From NCBI GenBank assembly GCA_963704875.1, contig CAVPIA010000008.1, positions 62,001 through 126,000 of the forward strand: DNA of 64,000 bases. Reading direction: 5' to 3'. The notes beneath the pieces are model-generated. The model saw only the letters and a list, made by a program, of their open reading frames with translations. It was not told where the DNA came from and ran no database searches. Below, piece after piece: positions 34,307-42,650 of the stretch. Within the stretch, counting starts at the first letter, position 1, and every line of letters begins with the position of its first letter. The translations under genes were made by a program, and so were the position numbers. The stretch comes from CAMYOC01 sp963704875. GTDB taxonomy: Bacteria > Pseudomonadota > Gammaproteobacteria > Steroidobacterales > XN24.

Positions 34307-35143
34307 TCAGGAGAAACAATGCGCCGTGGCGGGGTAGGTTCCATCCTTGACCTCGGCCACGTAGGCGGCCACCGCTTCCAACGGCGTGGCGGCGGCGTCC
34401 ATATAGTTTTTTGCAAAACGCGGCATGCGCCCCGGGGTCAGACCGATAATGTCGTAAAGCACCAGGATCTGTCCGTCCACTTCCGGTCCTGCGCCGATGC
34501 CGATGACCGGAACCCTGACCGCCGCATGCACTGCCGCGGCCACGTCAGACGGCACGCATTCCAGCAACACGATATCCGCGCCCGCATCTTCCAGAGCGCG
34601 GGCTTCTTGGATCATGCGCTGCGCGGCCGCCTCATCGCGTCCCTGGACCTTGAAGCCGCCCAGCTTGTGCACCGATTGTGGCGTTAGTCCGATATGGGCG
34701 CACACCGGAATATCACGACCGGCGAGAAACTCCACGGTACGCACCTGAAGCATCCCGCCTTCCAGTTTGACCATCTTCGCACCGCCTTCCTGCATCAAAC
34801 GCGCGGCATTGGCCAGCGCCTGCTCCGGCAAGGCATAGCTGGCAAACGGCATATCGGCCACCAGGAATCCGCGGTGCAGACCCATGGACACGCAGCGCGT
34901 GTGGTACACCATGTGCTCCATCGTGACCGGCACCGTCGTGTCATGGCCCTGGACTACCATGCCCAGCGAGTCTCCGACCAGAACGACGTCTACCCCGGCA
35001 TCATCCACCAGCGCTGCAAAACTCGCGTCATAGGCAGTCAGGCACGCGATCGGCTCGCCCTTCGCCTTCATGCTGGCCAGCGTCGAAATCGTCACCGGGT
35101 TTTCGGTGGGGCTTCGCTCTTGCAGGTGACTGTAAAGGGACAT
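34307..35143 (-). CDS. panB: 3-methyl-2-oxobutanoate hydroxymethyltransferase
   Basis: First pantothenate step: adds a hydroxymethyl group from methylene-THF to alpha-ketoisovalerate. It has 278 residues from the ATG at 35143. The family opening TISTLASMKAKGEPIACLTAYDA starts 16 residues in, so an internal GTG may be the true start. Motifs: VLVGDSLGMVVQG, KLEGG, HIGLTPQSVHKLGGFKVQG and IGIGAGPEVDGQ. It lies between a deoxynucleoside kinase gene and panC. Confidence 0.95.
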   Translation of the reverse strand: MSLYSHLQERSPTENPVTISTLASMKAKGEPIACLTAYDASFAALVDDAGVDVVLVGDSLGMVVQGHDTTVPVTMEHMVYHTRCVSMGLHRGFLVADMPFASYALPEQALANAARLMQEGGAKMVKLEGGMLQVRTVEFLAGRDIPVCAHIGLTPQSVHKLGGFKVQGRDEAAAQRMIQEARALEDAGADIVLLECVPSDVAAAVHAAVRVPVIGIGAGPEVDGQILVLYDIIGLTPGRMPRFAKNYMDAAATPLEAVAAYVAEVKDGTYPATAHCFS

Positions 35144-35198
35144 GGCCGCGACTCTGGCAGGGCTAAAAAGGGCAGAATGGACTAGCTGCGCCGAAACA

Positions 35199-35873
35199 TC
35201 AACGCGCCCCCGATGCAGGAACGAATGGCACCGGATTGAAGTAATGCCGGCCGCTGGTGACGTTGAGGATCCGATCCAGCATCTGCTGAAAATCCGCGGT
35301 GTTGTGGACCGGGTCGATCGCAGCCGCATTGACGATCAGCAGCGGCGAGCGATCATAGCGATGGAAGAACTGCAGATAGGCGTCGGCAAGGCGCTGCAGA
35401 TAATCCGGCGTGATCCGCTGTTCATAGTCAATCCCGCGCTGGCGAACCCGCTGCAGCAGCACGTCCGCGGGCGCCTGCAGGTAGACCACCAGATCGGGCA
35501 CAGGGGCGTCCAATGACAGCTGCTGGTAGACCTGTTCATACAGGCTGTACTCCTCGTCTGCGAGAGTCAGCTGGGCAAACAGACGGTCCTTGTCTAACAG
35601 AAAATCCGCGACCCTTGACGGGGTGAAAAGATCGTTTTGACGCAATTCCTGTATCTGACGAGCGCGTTGAAACAGGAAGTGCAGCTGAGTAGGCAAAGCG
35701 GCATTGACCGGGTCTCGGTAAAAACGTTCGAGAAACGGGTTCTCCTCCGCCTGTTCGAGCACCAGCTCATACTCCAGGGCGCTCGCTACGCGTCGCGCCA
35801 GGCTGGTCTTGCCGACCCCGATGGGCCCTTCGAATACGATGTAGCGCAGCGGCTTACTGCTCAAGGCGTGCAA
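35199..35873 (-). CDS. deoxynucleoside kinase
   Basis: A 224-residue P-loop kinase of the dNK family (deoxyadenosine/deoxyguanosine kinase-like) that phosphorylates deoxynucleosides for salvage. Walker A is GPIGVGKTS near residues 16-24, followed by ENPFLERFY, the FQRARQ segment and a DKDRLFAQ region with the Asp-Arg pair. Later LQAPADVLLQRVRQRG is the lid-like Arg region. It overlaps folK by 13 bases and precedes panB by 55, so it is part of this vitamin gene group. Substrate preference cannot be told. Confidence 0.9.
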   Translation of the reverse strand: MHALSSKPLRYIVFEGPIGVGKTSLARRVASALEYELVLEQAEENPFLERFYRDPVNAALPTQLHFLFQRARQIQELRQNDLFTPSRVADFLLDKDRLFAQLTLADEEYSLYEQVYQQLSLDAPVPDLVVYLQAPADVLLQRVRQRGIDYEQRITPDYLQRLADAYLQFFHRYDRSPLLIVNAAAIDPVHNTADFQQMLDRILNVTSGRHYFNPVPFVPASGAR

Positions 35874-36391
35874 TCCCCGGTCAATTCTGCTGAGGAAATT
35901 TCTTCCAGCCCCTCGCTGCCCAATTCGCTTCCGATGACTGACAGACTGCGACCGTCCGGAAGCGTCAGCTCAGGGGCTATGCGAAGCAGAGGGTAGACGA
36001 CAAAGTTCCTGTTTGTCAGCTCTGGGTGAGGAATGACCAGCTTTGGTTGCTCGATGGTCATATGACCATACAACAAAAGATCCAGATCCAGCGTGCGCGG
36101 TCCCCAGCGCTGCCCGCCCCGCACACGGCCGAATTCACGCTCCAGGGTCAGCAGGTCGTCGAGCAATTGATCCGGGCTGCGCAGGGTCAGCAGACCGGCG
36201 ACTGCATTGATATACCAGGGTTGATCGTTCGGGCCCACAGGGGCCGAGCGATACAAGGGCGAGCGCGCGATCAGTCGTGTATCCCGCATGTCGGCTAGTT
36301 TGGTAAAGGCCGCAATGATCTGCCGCACCGGCTCGCCCAGATTGCTGCCAAGGCCGACATAGACCGGAGTCCAGCGCTGCGCTGCAGCCAT
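35861..36391 (-). CDS. folK: 6-hydroxymethyl-7,8-dihydropterin pyrophosphokinase
   Basis: Transfers pyrophosphate from ATP to hydroxymethyldihydropterin in folate synthesis, 176 residues. Motifs: YVGLGSNLGEP near 11-21, SPLYRSAPVGPNDQPWYINAV and RWGPRTLDLDLLLYG with the metal-binding aspartates, then IPHPELTNRNFVVYPL. It starts two bases after the pcnB stop and overlaps the kinase gene by 13 bases. Confidence 0.96.
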   Translation of the reverse strand: MAAAQRWTPVYVGLGSNLGEPVRQIIAAFTKLADMRDTRLIARSPLYRSAPVGPNDQPWYINAVAGLLTLRSPDQLLDDLLTLEREFGRVRGGQRWGPRTLDLDLLLYGHMTIEQPKLVIPHPELTNRNFVVYPLLRIAPELTLPDGRSLSVIGSELGSEGLEEISSAELTGDCTP

Positions 36392-36393
36392 CC

Positions 36394-37722
36394 TCAGGAG
36401 GGTTTCTGCTTGCGCCTGCGCGGTCGCCGCCTGCGCCCTCGCTCGCCGCGCTTCGGCTTGACCGCAGCTTGACGGTGTTCGTTATCCATCGACTCCAGCC
36501 GCTCCCAAAATTTGAAAACCTCGGGATCCTCGTCGCCTGCTTCAACGCGCAAGCGCAAAAAGTCAAACGCGGCGCGGAAACGCGGGTGTTCCAGCAGACG
36601 CAAGGCGCGGCGGCCATGCTGATTCTGAAAACGCAACTGCATGGTCATCATCTCGCGCATCGGTGTGCCAAAACGCCGCGGCACCGATACATGCCTCTGT
36701 TGTGCCCGCAACACTGTGTCGGACGCTTCTATCAGCGCCTTCAGCGGCGAATCACCCGATTCGATCAATGTGTCCGCAAGCGTCATCGCCGGCCGCCACA
36801 AGAACACGCCCAAAAGGAACATTGGGGTCACCGGCAGGCCCTGAGCCACACGCTCGTCGGTATTCTCCAGAGCACGCAGCACCAGTTTGCGGAAGCTGTC
36901 GTTTTCTTCCATATCCAGTGCATGGCCGGTGGCCGGAAACAGGTGCTGGAACAGATTGTAGCGTCGCAATAGTTCATACGACTGCACCGCATGACCCGAC
37001 AGGAACAACTTGATCGACTCGTCAAACAGACGCGCGGCCGGCACTTCGGCCAGCAGCTCACCCAGTTCCAGCAATGGCGCTTCGCTGGCAGGATCGATCC
37101 GAAAACCAAGTTTGGCTGCAAAACGAACCGCGCGGAGCATGCGCACCGGGTCTTCCCGATATCGTGCTTCAGGCTCTCCCAACAAACGCATCGTGCCCGC
37201 CTCGATGTCCTGCACGCCGCCCGCGTAGTCCCAGATCGAGAAGTCCGCGATGTTGTAATACAGCGCATTGCAGGTGAAATCGCGGCGCCAGACATCTTCG
37301 TCGATGTCGCCATAGACGTTGTCTCTGAGGATACGGCCGCCGGAATCAGTCTGGCGATCCAGATCTTCTACGTCGGCATCCTGAGCAGCCCGGAAGGTCG
37401 CGACCTCGATGATCTCCCGACCAAAATGGACATGGGCCAGCCGGAATCGCCGGCCGATCAGACGGCTGTTGCGGAACAGACTGCGGACCTGGTCCGGCAA
37501 CGCGTCGGTCACAATATCGAAATCCTTGGGCTCACGGCCAAGCAACAGATCGCGCACGCCTCCGCCCACCAGGAAAGCCTTGTAGCCCGCATCTTTCAGT
37601 CGATACAGGACCCGCAGGGCGTTCTTGGAGATCTGAGACCGGGAGACGTTGTGATCGGGTCGCGGGACCACGACCGGGTCTTCGTGCCGGTTTTTTGGGG
37701 CTGTGGGGGCTGTGTGATTCAA
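36394..37722 (-). CDS. pcnB: poly(A) polymerase I, probable non-ATG start
   Basis: Adds 3' poly(A) tails to RNA and thereby promotes decay. Up to 442 residues: nucleotidyltransferase head LVGGGVRDLLLGREPKDFDIVT, then RRFRLAHVHFG, and a basic Arg/Lys-rich C-terminus (RRRRPRRRKQKPS). The N-terminal part before the conserved RSQISKNALRVLY has no ATG in frame; available starts are TTG (37720-37722), a GTG 51 bases in (37669-37671), or an ATT upstream. E. coli pcnB starts with AUU to limit expression, so a weak start is plausible here. It is followed by folK and is divergent from tRNA-Glu. Confidence 0.93.
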   Translation of the reverse strand: MNHTAPTAPKNRHEDPVVVPRPDHNVSRSQISKNALRVLYRLKDAGYKAFLVGGGVRDLLLGREPKDFDIVTDALPDQVRSLFRNSRLIGRRFRLAHVHFGREIIEVATFRAAQDADVEDLDRQTDSGGRILRDNVYGDIDEDVWRRDFTCNALYYNIADFSIWDYAGGVQDIEAGTMRLLGEPEARYREDPVRMLRAVRFAAKLGFRIDPASEAPLLELGELLAEVPAARLFDESIKLFLSGHAVQSYELLRRYNLFQHLFPATGHALDMEENDSFRKLVLRALENTDERVAQGLPVTPMFLLGVFLWRPAMTLADTLIESGDSPLKALIEASDTVLRAQQRHVSVPRRFGTPMREMMTMQLRFQNQHGRRALRLLEHPRFRAAFDFLRLRVEAGDEDPEVFKFWERLESMDNEHRQAAVKPKRGERGRRRRPRRRKQKPS

Positions 37723-37734
37723 ATATTGACGTGC

Positions 37735-37762
37735 TTGAGCAATTCCGAGCGGCCGTTATAAT
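37735..37762 (+). promoter_or_regulatory. tRNA-Glu promoter
   Basis: TTGAGC, a 16-base spacer and a perfect TATAAT, followed by a GC-rich stretch typical of growth-rate-controlled stable-RNA promoters. The predicted start is about 70 bases before the tRNA. Confidence 0.65.
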
Positions 37763-37838
37763 ATCACGCCGCCCGGTATCCACAGGGCTTTTGCGGGCAG
37801 GGTGGCCCGGAGGCGATGGATACCTGCGGTGATCCTGT

Positions 37839-37913
37839 GCTCCGTTCGTCTAGTGGTTAGGACGCTGGCCTCTCACGCCGGTAACAGGGGTTCGAATCCC
37901 CTACGGAGTACCA
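37839..37913 (+). tRNA. tRNA-Glu(CTC)
   Basis: A 75-base tRNA. Acceptor GCTCCGT pairs with ACGGAGT (G-T at the top), followed by A and encoded CCA. The anticodon stem CTGGC/GCCGG holds loop CTCTCAC with anticodon CTC at 37872-37874. The T-arm AGGGGTTCGAATCCCCT is perfect. It reads GAG. No clear terminator follows. Confidence 0.96.
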
Positions 37914-38028
37914 CCCTTCCTCCTTGCTGGCCAATCTTCATAGGCAATCTTTGCCAAAGATCCACACAATAGACCTTCGTAGTTGGTCTTGATCAGGTTC
38001 GCACGCCGGTCGCTTGTCCCCTGCGCCA

Positions 38029-38098
38029 ATTGTCCGTTGCAGATTGTCCGCTGCAGACTGTCGGTTGCCGATTGTGCATCGCCAGTTGTCTACTCCCG
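38029..38098. repeat. 14-bp imperfect tandem repeat, five units
   Basis: Five consecutive 14-base units based on ATTGTCCGTTGCAG. The first two units differ by one base; the third, fourth and fifth diverge progressively. It lies between tRNA-Glu and a small membrane-protein gene. Nothing else is apparent in 37914-38109. Confidence 0.8.
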
Positions 38099-38109
38099 CG
38101 GTCGGCAAG

Positions 38110-38343
38110 TTACTCTGCGTCCATATTGCTGGCTGCCCAGACGGCAAAGAACAGCAGCGGCACACTCGCTAAGCCAGCGCTGTCTGCTACCCACCCGACC
38201 GCTTCCAGCCATGCATAACCGGAAAAGAACACAGCAAACAACGTTACTGTGGCCAGATGGCTGCGACGGAACAGCCCGAAGAACAGGAAGTACAACAACA
38301 CGCCGGCGCCAAATATAGGAAATATCTTCATGGCGTACTCCAT
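38110..38343 (-). CDS. small membrane protein, unknown
   Basis: A 77-residue protein with two or three hydrophobic helices (IFGAGVLLYFLFFGLF, TVTLFAVFFSGYAWL, ASVPLLFFAVWAA) and a short acidic end (NMDAE). It may start at 38343 or four codons later at MKIFPIF. It is alone on this strand, with the 14-base repeat just beyond its stop. I do not recognise the family; no motif suggests a function. Confidence 0.6.
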   Translation of the reverse strand: MEYAMKIFPIFGAGVLLYFLFFGLFRRSHLATVTLFAVFFSGYAWLEAVGWVADSAGLASVPLLFFAVWAASNMDAE

Positions 38344-38507
38344 GCCAGCTCAGAAAAACCGCATTTTATGGAGGCGATGCCAGGATCTATTGGCAGTTCG
38401 CATCGAGCTGTTTGCACTTGGGCCCAATGTATTTTTGGCGTTTTCGAAAACAACCGTGCACGCTTCGCGAAGTCGAATCTTGCGGCATCAGATGTCGGAC
38501 CCAGGGC

Positions 38508-38535
38508 AAAAAAATGCCCGGCTAATAGCCGGGCA
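38508..38535 (-). terminator. strong rho-independent terminator
   Basis: Read on the minus strand: a nine-base-pair stem TGCCCGGCT/AGCCGGGCA with a three-base loop, then seven T. It starts 18 bases after the stop of the Cys-rich small ORF, so it most likely ends that transcript. The remainder of 38344-38507 shows no supported gene. Confidence 0.85.
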
Positions 38536-38552
38536 AATGAGACGCGGCGGCT

Positions 38553-38774
38553 TCAAGTTGTCCGCTTCACGTCAGTAACAGACCCCCACCAGGAATCTCG
38601 GAAGTCATTCTGCCCGCCGCGGCCATTCTCGTATTGGCCAATCGGGTCACAGTCTTTGCAGAATCCGTTGATGATACAAACCGCGACACAACAATCCCGG
38701 AACAAGAAGCAGGGATCACCCATTGCTCGATCTGCCCACTGCTCGAGCTCTAATTTGCTGCGCCCGGATTCCAT
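38553..38774 (-). CDS. Cys-rich 73-residue small protein, unknown
   Basis: A 73-residue ORF from ATG with six cysteines inside 21 residues, spaced CX5CCX3CX5CX2C (Cys22 to Cys42). The first 20 residues form a charged probable helix (KLELEQWADRAM); the Cys core is hydrophobic between the cysteines (CCVAVCIING); the tail is Gly/Asp-rich with Trp-Trp at 62-63. A strong terminator 18 bases after the stop supports a transcript on this strand. Shine-Dalgarno and promoter are weak or unclear. It could bind metal, form disulfides or be a modified-peptide precursor; I do not recognise it. Confidence 0.5.
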   Translation of the reverse strand: MESGRSKLELEQWADRAMGDPCFLFRDCCVAVCIINGFCKDCDPIGQYENGRGGQNDFRDSWWGSVTDVKRTT

Positions 38775-38911
38775 TCACGATGAACCTGAGACGCCTGCCA
38801 CTGTCTACATGAATAATGTGCGATTCGACGCTAGCGGTTTTGCGTCGCCGCATTACGGCCGATCCGGTCTTCGCTATTCTGGACAGGCGTCGGGGCGGAC
38901 AAGGGGGAAGA

Positions 38912-40042
38912 ATGGCTCGAATCCCGCAATATATGCTGGCGATTCCGCTGGTACTGGCAAGCACCACCTGGGGCGGGGTGGGACAGCTTGCCATGGCCGC
39001 GACGCCCCAGCTCATCGCCAGCGCCGAAGACTATGATGGCGATGGCAGCAAGCGCTACCGAATGCTGGCGAGCAGGTCCTCTGCCCTGGTGGCGAAGGCA
39101 GACATGCCAGCACTGGCGGCCCACCTTGATTCGCTGAAAACAGACCCCGCTCTCGACGACGCGAGCAAGGAGAAATTGCTTCGTGGCACCCTGCTCGCCA
39201 TGACTGACCTGGTACCTGATGCCAGCACGGCAGATCAGGTAAGGGCGTTGAAGAGTTACCAGTCAAAGGCGCGCATACCCTGGAACGAACACGGCCACGC
39301 CACTAGTCTGCTGGCCAGCGATGTCGCCGCCGCGGCTCGTTTTGTCGAGATGCGCTGGCAGGAGATCGCAGCGCGAAAATCCGGGCTCGATGCGATCAGC
39401 GCAGCAGACAGTACGGTAATCGATCGCTATGCGGGTGGCTCGGAAAGCGAGCGCAGAGGTATTGAGGAGGCGTTCGCAGCCGCCCGGCCCGAACTGCTGG
39501 TGAACTTTGGCAACGAGCTCGGCTCGCGCCTCGATCAGGGCGAACCCGTAGCAAAGCTGGCCAGCATCACCGCCATTGGGACCAGGGACCCTGGATTGCT
39601 TGAATCGGTACTCAGGCACGCCCCACCGGAACAGGCTGTGCAGGCGATCGTTGAACTCGATGTCCAGGAATGGGGTCCGCAAGCTTCGCCGGCTCTCGAA
39701 GTCGGTCTCGGAAGGTCCGAGACCGCATCTGCGTCGCTGCTGAAACTCGCCCCGCTGTCAGAGTTTGATCAAGACGCCCGGCGCATCCTTGTCGATGCCC
39801 TCAGCGGCCCGCATGGGTCCAGCGCGGCGGCGGCGATCGCCCGGAGCAACCAGACCGCAATGCTGGATCAACTGGCGCTGCTGTTGGGGAGCAGTGCGGA
39901 TGAACAGACACAGCGCAACGCATTGCTTGCGCTGAGACTGGCGGACAACGATCGCGCGCGCGACCACCTGAGGTCATTTGCACGACAGGCTGATGCGCCG
40001 CCCGCCCTGGTCGCGGAGGTCCCGGCATGGTTACGCGACTGA
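38912..40042 (+). CDS. exported Ala-rich repeat protein, unknown
   Basis: A 376-residue protein with an N-terminal signal-like segment (MLAIPLVLASTTWGGVGQLAMAA), then an alpha-helical, Ala/Leu-rich sequence. The second half has helix pairs that resemble HEAT-like repeats (from about residue 200: PVAKLASITAIGTRDP, then PEQAVQAIVEL, then QRNALLALRLADND). The ATG at 38912 has AGGGGG just upstream. Its last 16 bases overlap the start of the M14 carboxypeptidase gene, so the two are probably coupled and act together outside the cytoplasm. No enzyme motif seen. Confidence 0.75.
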   Translation: MARIPQYMLAIPLVLASTTWGGVGQLAMAATPQLIASAEDYDGDGSKRYRMLASRSSALVAKADMPALAAHLDSLKTDPALDDASKEKLLRGTLLAMTDLVPDASTADQVRALKSYQSKARIPWNEHGHATSLLASDVAAAARFVEMRWQEIAARKSGLDAISAADSTVIDRYAGGSESERRGIEEAFAAARPELLVNFGNELGSRLDQGEPVAKLASITAIGTRDPGLLESVLRHAPPEQAVQAIVELDVQEWGPQASPALEVGLGRSETASASLLKLAPLSEFDQDARRILVDALSGPHGSSAAAAIARSNQTAMLDQLALLLGSSADEQTQRNALLALRLADNDRARDHLRSFARQADAPPALVAEVPAWLRD

Positions 40043-42057
40043 TGCGCCGCCGGATTTCACTCAGGGCCCTGCCCCTGCTATTGGCACTTCTAATTGCATT
40101 TCTGATGGCGTTTCTGATCGTCCCGGCTGCAGAGGCGGTTTGTTTGTTCAATAACTCGGGCACGATCACCAATCCCAACGATCCCAGCTGCCGTGATGCC
40201 CAGTTCCGTTACACGAGAAGCGACAATTCCGGCTCAAACGTAGCGCTCGGCTACGACGTTCCGCTACCAGTGGATTCGCTGACCGCGGTCGACGGATTTC
40301 GCAGCTATCAAAGCCTGTTCGAGCAACACCAGGCGCTGGATTCGGGCAGCGCGTCGGTGTCCGGCCAGATCGTCGGGCAGACCCTCGGCGGACGCGATAT
40401 ATGGGCCTATGTCGTCGGCGACGCTGACACCACGACCGCCGACGGCAGCCAGGAAGCGGCCGCAATGATCAACGGCACGATCCATGCGCGCGAATGGCAG
40501 TCGCCGGAAGCGCTGACCGAGATCTACGAACAGCTGGTCGAAACACAGGACGACGGCGGGTTTGGGCAATACCTGAGCGAGAACCTGACAGTATTGCTAT
40601 TGCCGGTCCTGAATGTAGACGGCTTCCTGCAGACGCAACGTTTTCCCGACCGCTTCACCGCGAGCGAAGCGCAGCCCCGGGACGGCCGCATGCGACGCAA
40701 AAACCTGCGCCATTCAAACCCCGCGCTGGTGGTCGACGTGGACATCGACACCACAGACGACAACTTCTTTGGCGTGGATCTGAACAGAAACAACCTCGAT
40801 GGCTGGGGTCTGAACGGCGGCTCCAGCAATAACCCGGTGAGTCTCGTTTACCGAGGGCCCGTGACCCAGTCCGAACCGGAGATCCAGGCGCTGATCGCAG
40901 CAGCAGCCCTCGGCCCGGCGGCACGATTGCGTTTGTATGCAGACCTGCATTCTTTCTCTCAGGTTTTTATCGCTCCGCTGACCGGCAACACGCGCCGCGA
41001 TGCGATTACCACCGCGCTGGCAAGCCGCATGCGCGCAGCCTCCGGCAACAGATACGGGTATAGCGTGGCCAGCGGCAGCGGTATAGGTCTGACTTCAGAC
41101 TATTTCGCCCGCCAGTTCCAGATTCCTTCCTGGACCCTGGAAATCGAACCGCTTACTGGCGGCGTCGACTATGGCGGCACCGGTCATCAGCACAGCGGCT
41201 TTGTGCTGCCCAACAACCAGGTCGCACGCATGCGTAATGAAGTCGCAACGATGCTGCTCGCCGGCCTGTATCGACAGGCAGATCCGCCGCGCGTGCAAGC
41301 GCTGGAACTGCGCGACGAAGCCAGTGGGGAACTGCGCTATGCGGCCAGCTGGGTGCCGGATGCCGCTGGCCGGCGGCTTCAGACAAGCGTCGACAAGGCC
41401 CTGGTGTCAGGTCGCAGTTATCGCTTGTGGCTGGCCTTCAACAAACCCATGCGCTGGCGTAACCAGGCGGGAGCCGTGTCAAATTATCCTGGTCAGACGG
41501 TGCCGGCGTTTCCGAATCTGGTCCTGCAATTCACGTCGCTGAGCGACGCCAGTTCCGATCAGACGATCAGCGGCACCGGGGCGGACTGGCTGGAAGTGCC
41601 GGGAAATGATGGCGACGGTTACCTGCGGTACCGCGACGACGCGTTGACGGTGTCGTTTACCGTTCCGGCGGCCGTGCCGGCCGGAAGCAGCCTGCCTGCG
41701 GTGTTGGCGGTCCAGGCGACTGATATCACCATATCGCAGCTCGATAGCGATCCATCCACAGTGGTGGACTGGAGTGCCGGCCATTGGATCGGGTATGAAG
41801 ATGAAAACGGAAATCAGGCCGACATCGGTGGCCGCGATTGCAATTTCGTCGTCTATGTATCGACCGATGAGAACGCCGCGCCGCCAGCGAATCGCGACCC
41901 CGGCTGTCGTGTCGCCCAGGCGCCGGCTCCGCCACCCCCAGCCCCAGCACCAGCCCCTAATCCTGGCGGCGGTGGCGGTGGCGGCCTGATGCTCTGGCTG
42001 CTGCCCGTGCTGGCAATGCTGGCTCGGCGGCAGCACCGGCGTCGCGGCAGTCACTAA
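40027..42057 (+). CDS. M14 zinc carboxypeptidase with GlyGly-CTERM tail
   Basis: A 676-residue secreted metallopeptidase. A signal-type hydrophobic segment is at 14-37. The M14 domain (about 85-420) has HAREW at 153-157 supplying the zinc ligands His and Glu, RKNLRHSN and GVDLNRNN for substrate binding, the third ligand in DLHSFSQ (about 306), and the catalytic Glu in WTLEIEP. A beta-rich region follows (about 425-610), then a Pro/Ala linker and a C-terminus of seven Gly, a hydrophobic helix and Arg-rich end, which is the GlyGly-CTERM sorting signal processed by rhombosortase. Coupled to the preceding exported protein. Confidence 0.9.
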   Translation: MVTRLMRRRISLRALPLLLALLIAFLMAFLIVPAAEAVCLFNNSGTITNPNDPSCRDAQFRYTRSDNSGSNVALGYDVPLPVDSLTAVDGFRSYQSLFEQHQALDSGSASVSGQIVGQTLGGRDIWAYVVGDADTTTADGSQEAAAMINGTIHAREWQSPEALTEIYEQLVETQDDGGFGQYLSENLTVLLLPVLNVDGFLQTQRFPDRFTASEAQPRDGRMRRKNLRHSNPALVVDVDIDTTDDNFFGVDLNRNNLDGWGLNGGSSNNPVSLVYRGPVTQSEPEIQALIAAAALGPAARLRLYADLHSFSQVFIAPLTGNTRRDAITTALASRMRAASGNRYGYSVASGSGIGLTSDYFARQFQIPSWTLEIEPLTGGVDYGGTGHQHSGFVLPNNQVARMRNEVATMLLAGLYRQADPPRVQALELRDEASGELRYAASWVPDAAGRRLQTSVDKALVSGRSYRLWLAFNKPMRWRNQAGAVSNYPGQTVPAFPNLVLQFTSLSDASSDQTISGTGADWLEVPGNDGDGYLRYRDDALTVSFTVPAAVPAGSSLPAVLAVQATDITISQLDSDPSTVVDWSAGHWIGYEDENGNQADIGGRDCNFVVYVSTDENAAPPANRDPGCRVAQAPAPPPPAPAPAPNPGGGGGGGLMLWLLPVLAMLARRQHRRRGSH

Positions 42058-42112
42058 AGCGCAGGACAATCCGCCACTGGCGGCGGCCACCACACGCCGC
42101 TAAGCTCGGGCC

Positions 42113-42598
42113 GTGGCCGGATCCGCACAAAACACGCAGCAGACAGACTCAGACAATGCGGGTTTGTTGAGACGCCTGGCTGCGCTGGTTTACGACTCGC
42201 TGGTGGTCATCGCTTTGTTGATGCTGACCGGTTTCGCGGCGATAGCGTTGACCGCGGGCGATGCGGTGCCGGCCGGCACGCCCTGGTTCCAGGCTTTGTT
42301 GCTTGGCGTAACAGCTGCATTCTTTTGCAGTTTCTGGATCACGGGCGGACAGACTTTAGGGATGCGAGCCTGGCGTCTGAGATTAATCAAAGATGACGGA
42401 CAAGGCTCGCCGGTAACGCTTGTGCCCGCGTTGATCCGGTTCTTTGCGGCATGGCTTTCGCTGCTGCCCCTTGGCCTCGGATTCTTCTGGATTGTGGTCG
42501 ATCGCCGGCATCTTGCATGGCACGACCGGATCAGCGGCACCCGTGTTGTGAACCTGCCCAGGCCCAACCGGGAAAGGTCGGGGTCGGCAACCGGCTAA
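42113..42598 (+). CDS. RDD-family membrane protein
   Basis: A 161-residue protein with about three or four membrane helices. The RDD features are the Arg near the start (GLLRRLAALVYDSLVV), Asp in the first helix, and the late DRRHLAWHDRISGTRVV. It starts GTG; no in-frame ATG exists. It is convergent with lptG, an arrangement also common in pseudomonads. The function is unknown, possibly transport. Confidence 0.88.
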   Translation: MAGSAQNTQQTDSDNAGLLRRLAALVYDSLVVIALLMLTGFAAIALTAGDAVPAGTPWFQALLLGVTAAFFCSFWITGGQTLGMRAWRLRLIKDDGQGSPVTLVPALIRFFAAWLSLLPLGLGFFWIVVDRRHLAWHDRISGTRVVNLPRPNRERSGSATG

Positions 42599-42650
42599 CT
42601 CTGCGACGGCCGTCAGGCACTAACGGCACAAGGCCACCCTGCCCGGTTCG

